Notes under the pieces: model-generated
Seen by the model: only the letters and a program-made list of their open reading frames with translations
The model's database searches: none
What the model was told of the DNA's origin: nothing
Translations under genes and position numbers: made by a program
NCBI GenBank assembly: GCA_026193435.1
Contig: JAPHUN010000271.1
Location: forward strand, 1-6,781
Reading direction: 5' to 3'
Length of the DNA: 6,781 nucleotides
Source of the DNA: Chlorobium sp.
GTDB taxonomy: Bacteria; Bacteroidota; Chlorobiia; Chlorobiales; Chlorobiaceae
Shown: one piece after another, positions 6,114 through 6,781 of the stretch
How positions within the stretch are numbered: position 1 is the first letter of the stretch
Layout of the letters: each line of letters begins with the position of its first letter

Positions 6114-6781
6114 TTACGATGCCTCCAGGCCGGCTGAGATGGCGTCGGTGATTTCATCTGTTGACACAACATTCTCACCGTCATTTGCGATGTCTGCGGT
6201 CCGCATTCCGGATTCAAGAACCGTCTCTATGGCCTGGTAGATTTCCTCTGCGACATGCGGCATGGCGAAGCTGTGTTCGAACATCATGGCCACCGAACCG
6301 ATGGTCGCGATAGGGTTCGCCTTGTTCTGTCCCGCGATGTCAGGAGCACTGCCGTGAATCGGTTCGTAAAGAGCATGTTTGCTGCCGATGCTGGCGGAAG
6401 GAAGCATGCCGAGACTGCCGGTGATCATGCCGGAAATGTCGCTGAGAATGTCTCCAAAAAGGTTTTTTGTGACAATGACGTCAAACTGTTTCGGATCGCG
6501 GACAATCTGCATCGCGGCATTATCGACATACATGTCAGTCAGCGTGACTTCCGGGAACTCCTTATGTATTTCATGGACAATGTTTCTCCAGAACTGTGAG
6601 CATTCCAGCACGTTTGCCTTGTCTATGCTGACCAGCTGTTTTTTTCGCTTCATGGCTGTCTCGAAGCCAAGACGGGCGATGCGCTCGACCTCGTATTTTT
6701 CATACACCATGGTGTTCCAGCCTTTGTTGTCGTCATAGCCTCTCGGCTGGCCGAAATAAATGCCGCCGGTCAGTTCCCTGA
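6114..6781 (-). CDS. leuB: 3-isopropylmalate dehydrogenase, N-terminus cut by window edge
   Basis: LeuB is the NAD-dependent oxidative decarboxylase that turns 3-isopropylmalate into 2-oxoisocaproate; the same chemistry on 3-methylmalate would give 2-oxobutyrate for isoleucine. The visible part has 221 complete codons, from [14 protein letters not shown] at the right edge to the TAA at 6116-6114. The family usually has about 350-360 residues, so roughly 130 N-terminal residues lie outside. The frame is open through the edge, so the methionine at 6710 is internal and not the start. Motifs in fragment numbering are [10 protein letters not shown] with the catalytic lysine at 54, YVDNAAM with an aspartate at 86, NLFGDILSD with aspartates at 110 and 114 (metal region), and the NAD-binding [15 protein letters not shown] at 142-156. 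These support isopropylmalate over isocitrate dehydrogenase. It is the first operon gene visible, 17 bp before leuA. Confidence 0.95.
   Translation of the reverse strand, partial: RELTGGIYFGQPRGYDDNKGWNTMVYEKYEVERIARLGFETAMKRKKQLVSIDKANVLECSQFWRNIVHEIHKEFPEVTLTDMYVDNAAMQIVRDPKQFDVIVTKNLFGDILSDISGMITGSLGMLPSASIGSKHALYEPIHGSAPDIAGQNKANPIATIGSVAMMFEHSFAMPHVAEEIYQAIETVLESGMRTADIANDGENVVSTDEITDAISAGLEAS

Larger units (their letters stand above)
965..6781 (-). other. leuB-leuA-leuC-leuD-cimA operon
   Basis: Five genes on one strand with gaps of 17, 7, 44 and 35 bp form one probable transcription unit; its upstream end is outside the window. No internal promoter, terminator or attenuator is evident in the short gaps. 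Functionally, the two Claisen-type synthases LeuA and CimA feed a shared isomerase (LeuCD) and dehydrogenase (LeuB). Upstream genes such as ilv genes may belong to the same unit but cannot be seen. Confidence 0.85.

Noticed and set aside
6114..6710. leuB starting at the methionine at 6710.
   Set aside because: The frame continues to the window edge and encodes conserved LeuB sequence ([14 protein letters not shown]), so that methionine is internal.

Overview
The window is a compact branched-chain amino acid operon read entirely on the minus strand, followed on the same strand by a separate, incomplete gene for a secreted serpin. In transcription order (right to left) it holds: the 3' two-thirds of leuB (3-isopropylmalate dehydrogenase, cut by the right edge), leuA (2-isopropylmalate synthase), leuC and leuD (isopropylmalate isomerase large and small subunits), cimA ((R)-citramalate synthase), a gap of about 140 bp with an imperfect hairpin, and the first 273 codons of a serpin that runs off the left edge.

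The five biosynthetic genes are separated by 17, 7, 44 and 35 bp, so they very probably share one transcript. LeuA makes 2-isopropylmalate from 2-oxoisovalerate and acetyl-CoA. CimA makes (R)-citramalate from pyruvate and acetyl-CoA. LeuCD and LeuB can carry out the isomerisation and oxidative decarboxylation for both branches, giving 2-oxoisocaproate (to leucine) and 2-oxobutyrate (to isoleucine). The operon therefore encodes leucine chain elongation together with a threonine-independent entry to isoleucine.

No taxonomic marker such as rRNA is present. The gene set, the roughly even base composition, the long-form CimA and a LeuC/LeuD pair resembling plant-plastid isomerases suggest a green sulfur bacterium (Chlorobiaceae). 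This rests on recalled family resemblance and was not tested by a search.

No mobile element, CRISPR array, tRNA, rRNA, or T-box or leucine-leader attenuator was seen. Any leader control of the operon would lie upstream of leuB, outside the window. The most unusual item is the serpin with an export signal, a eukaryote-typical protease-inhibitor fold. Nothing in the window amounts to a convincing new biological system. The points worth following are the serpin, the substrate range of the isomerase, and the hairpin between cimA and the serpin gene.
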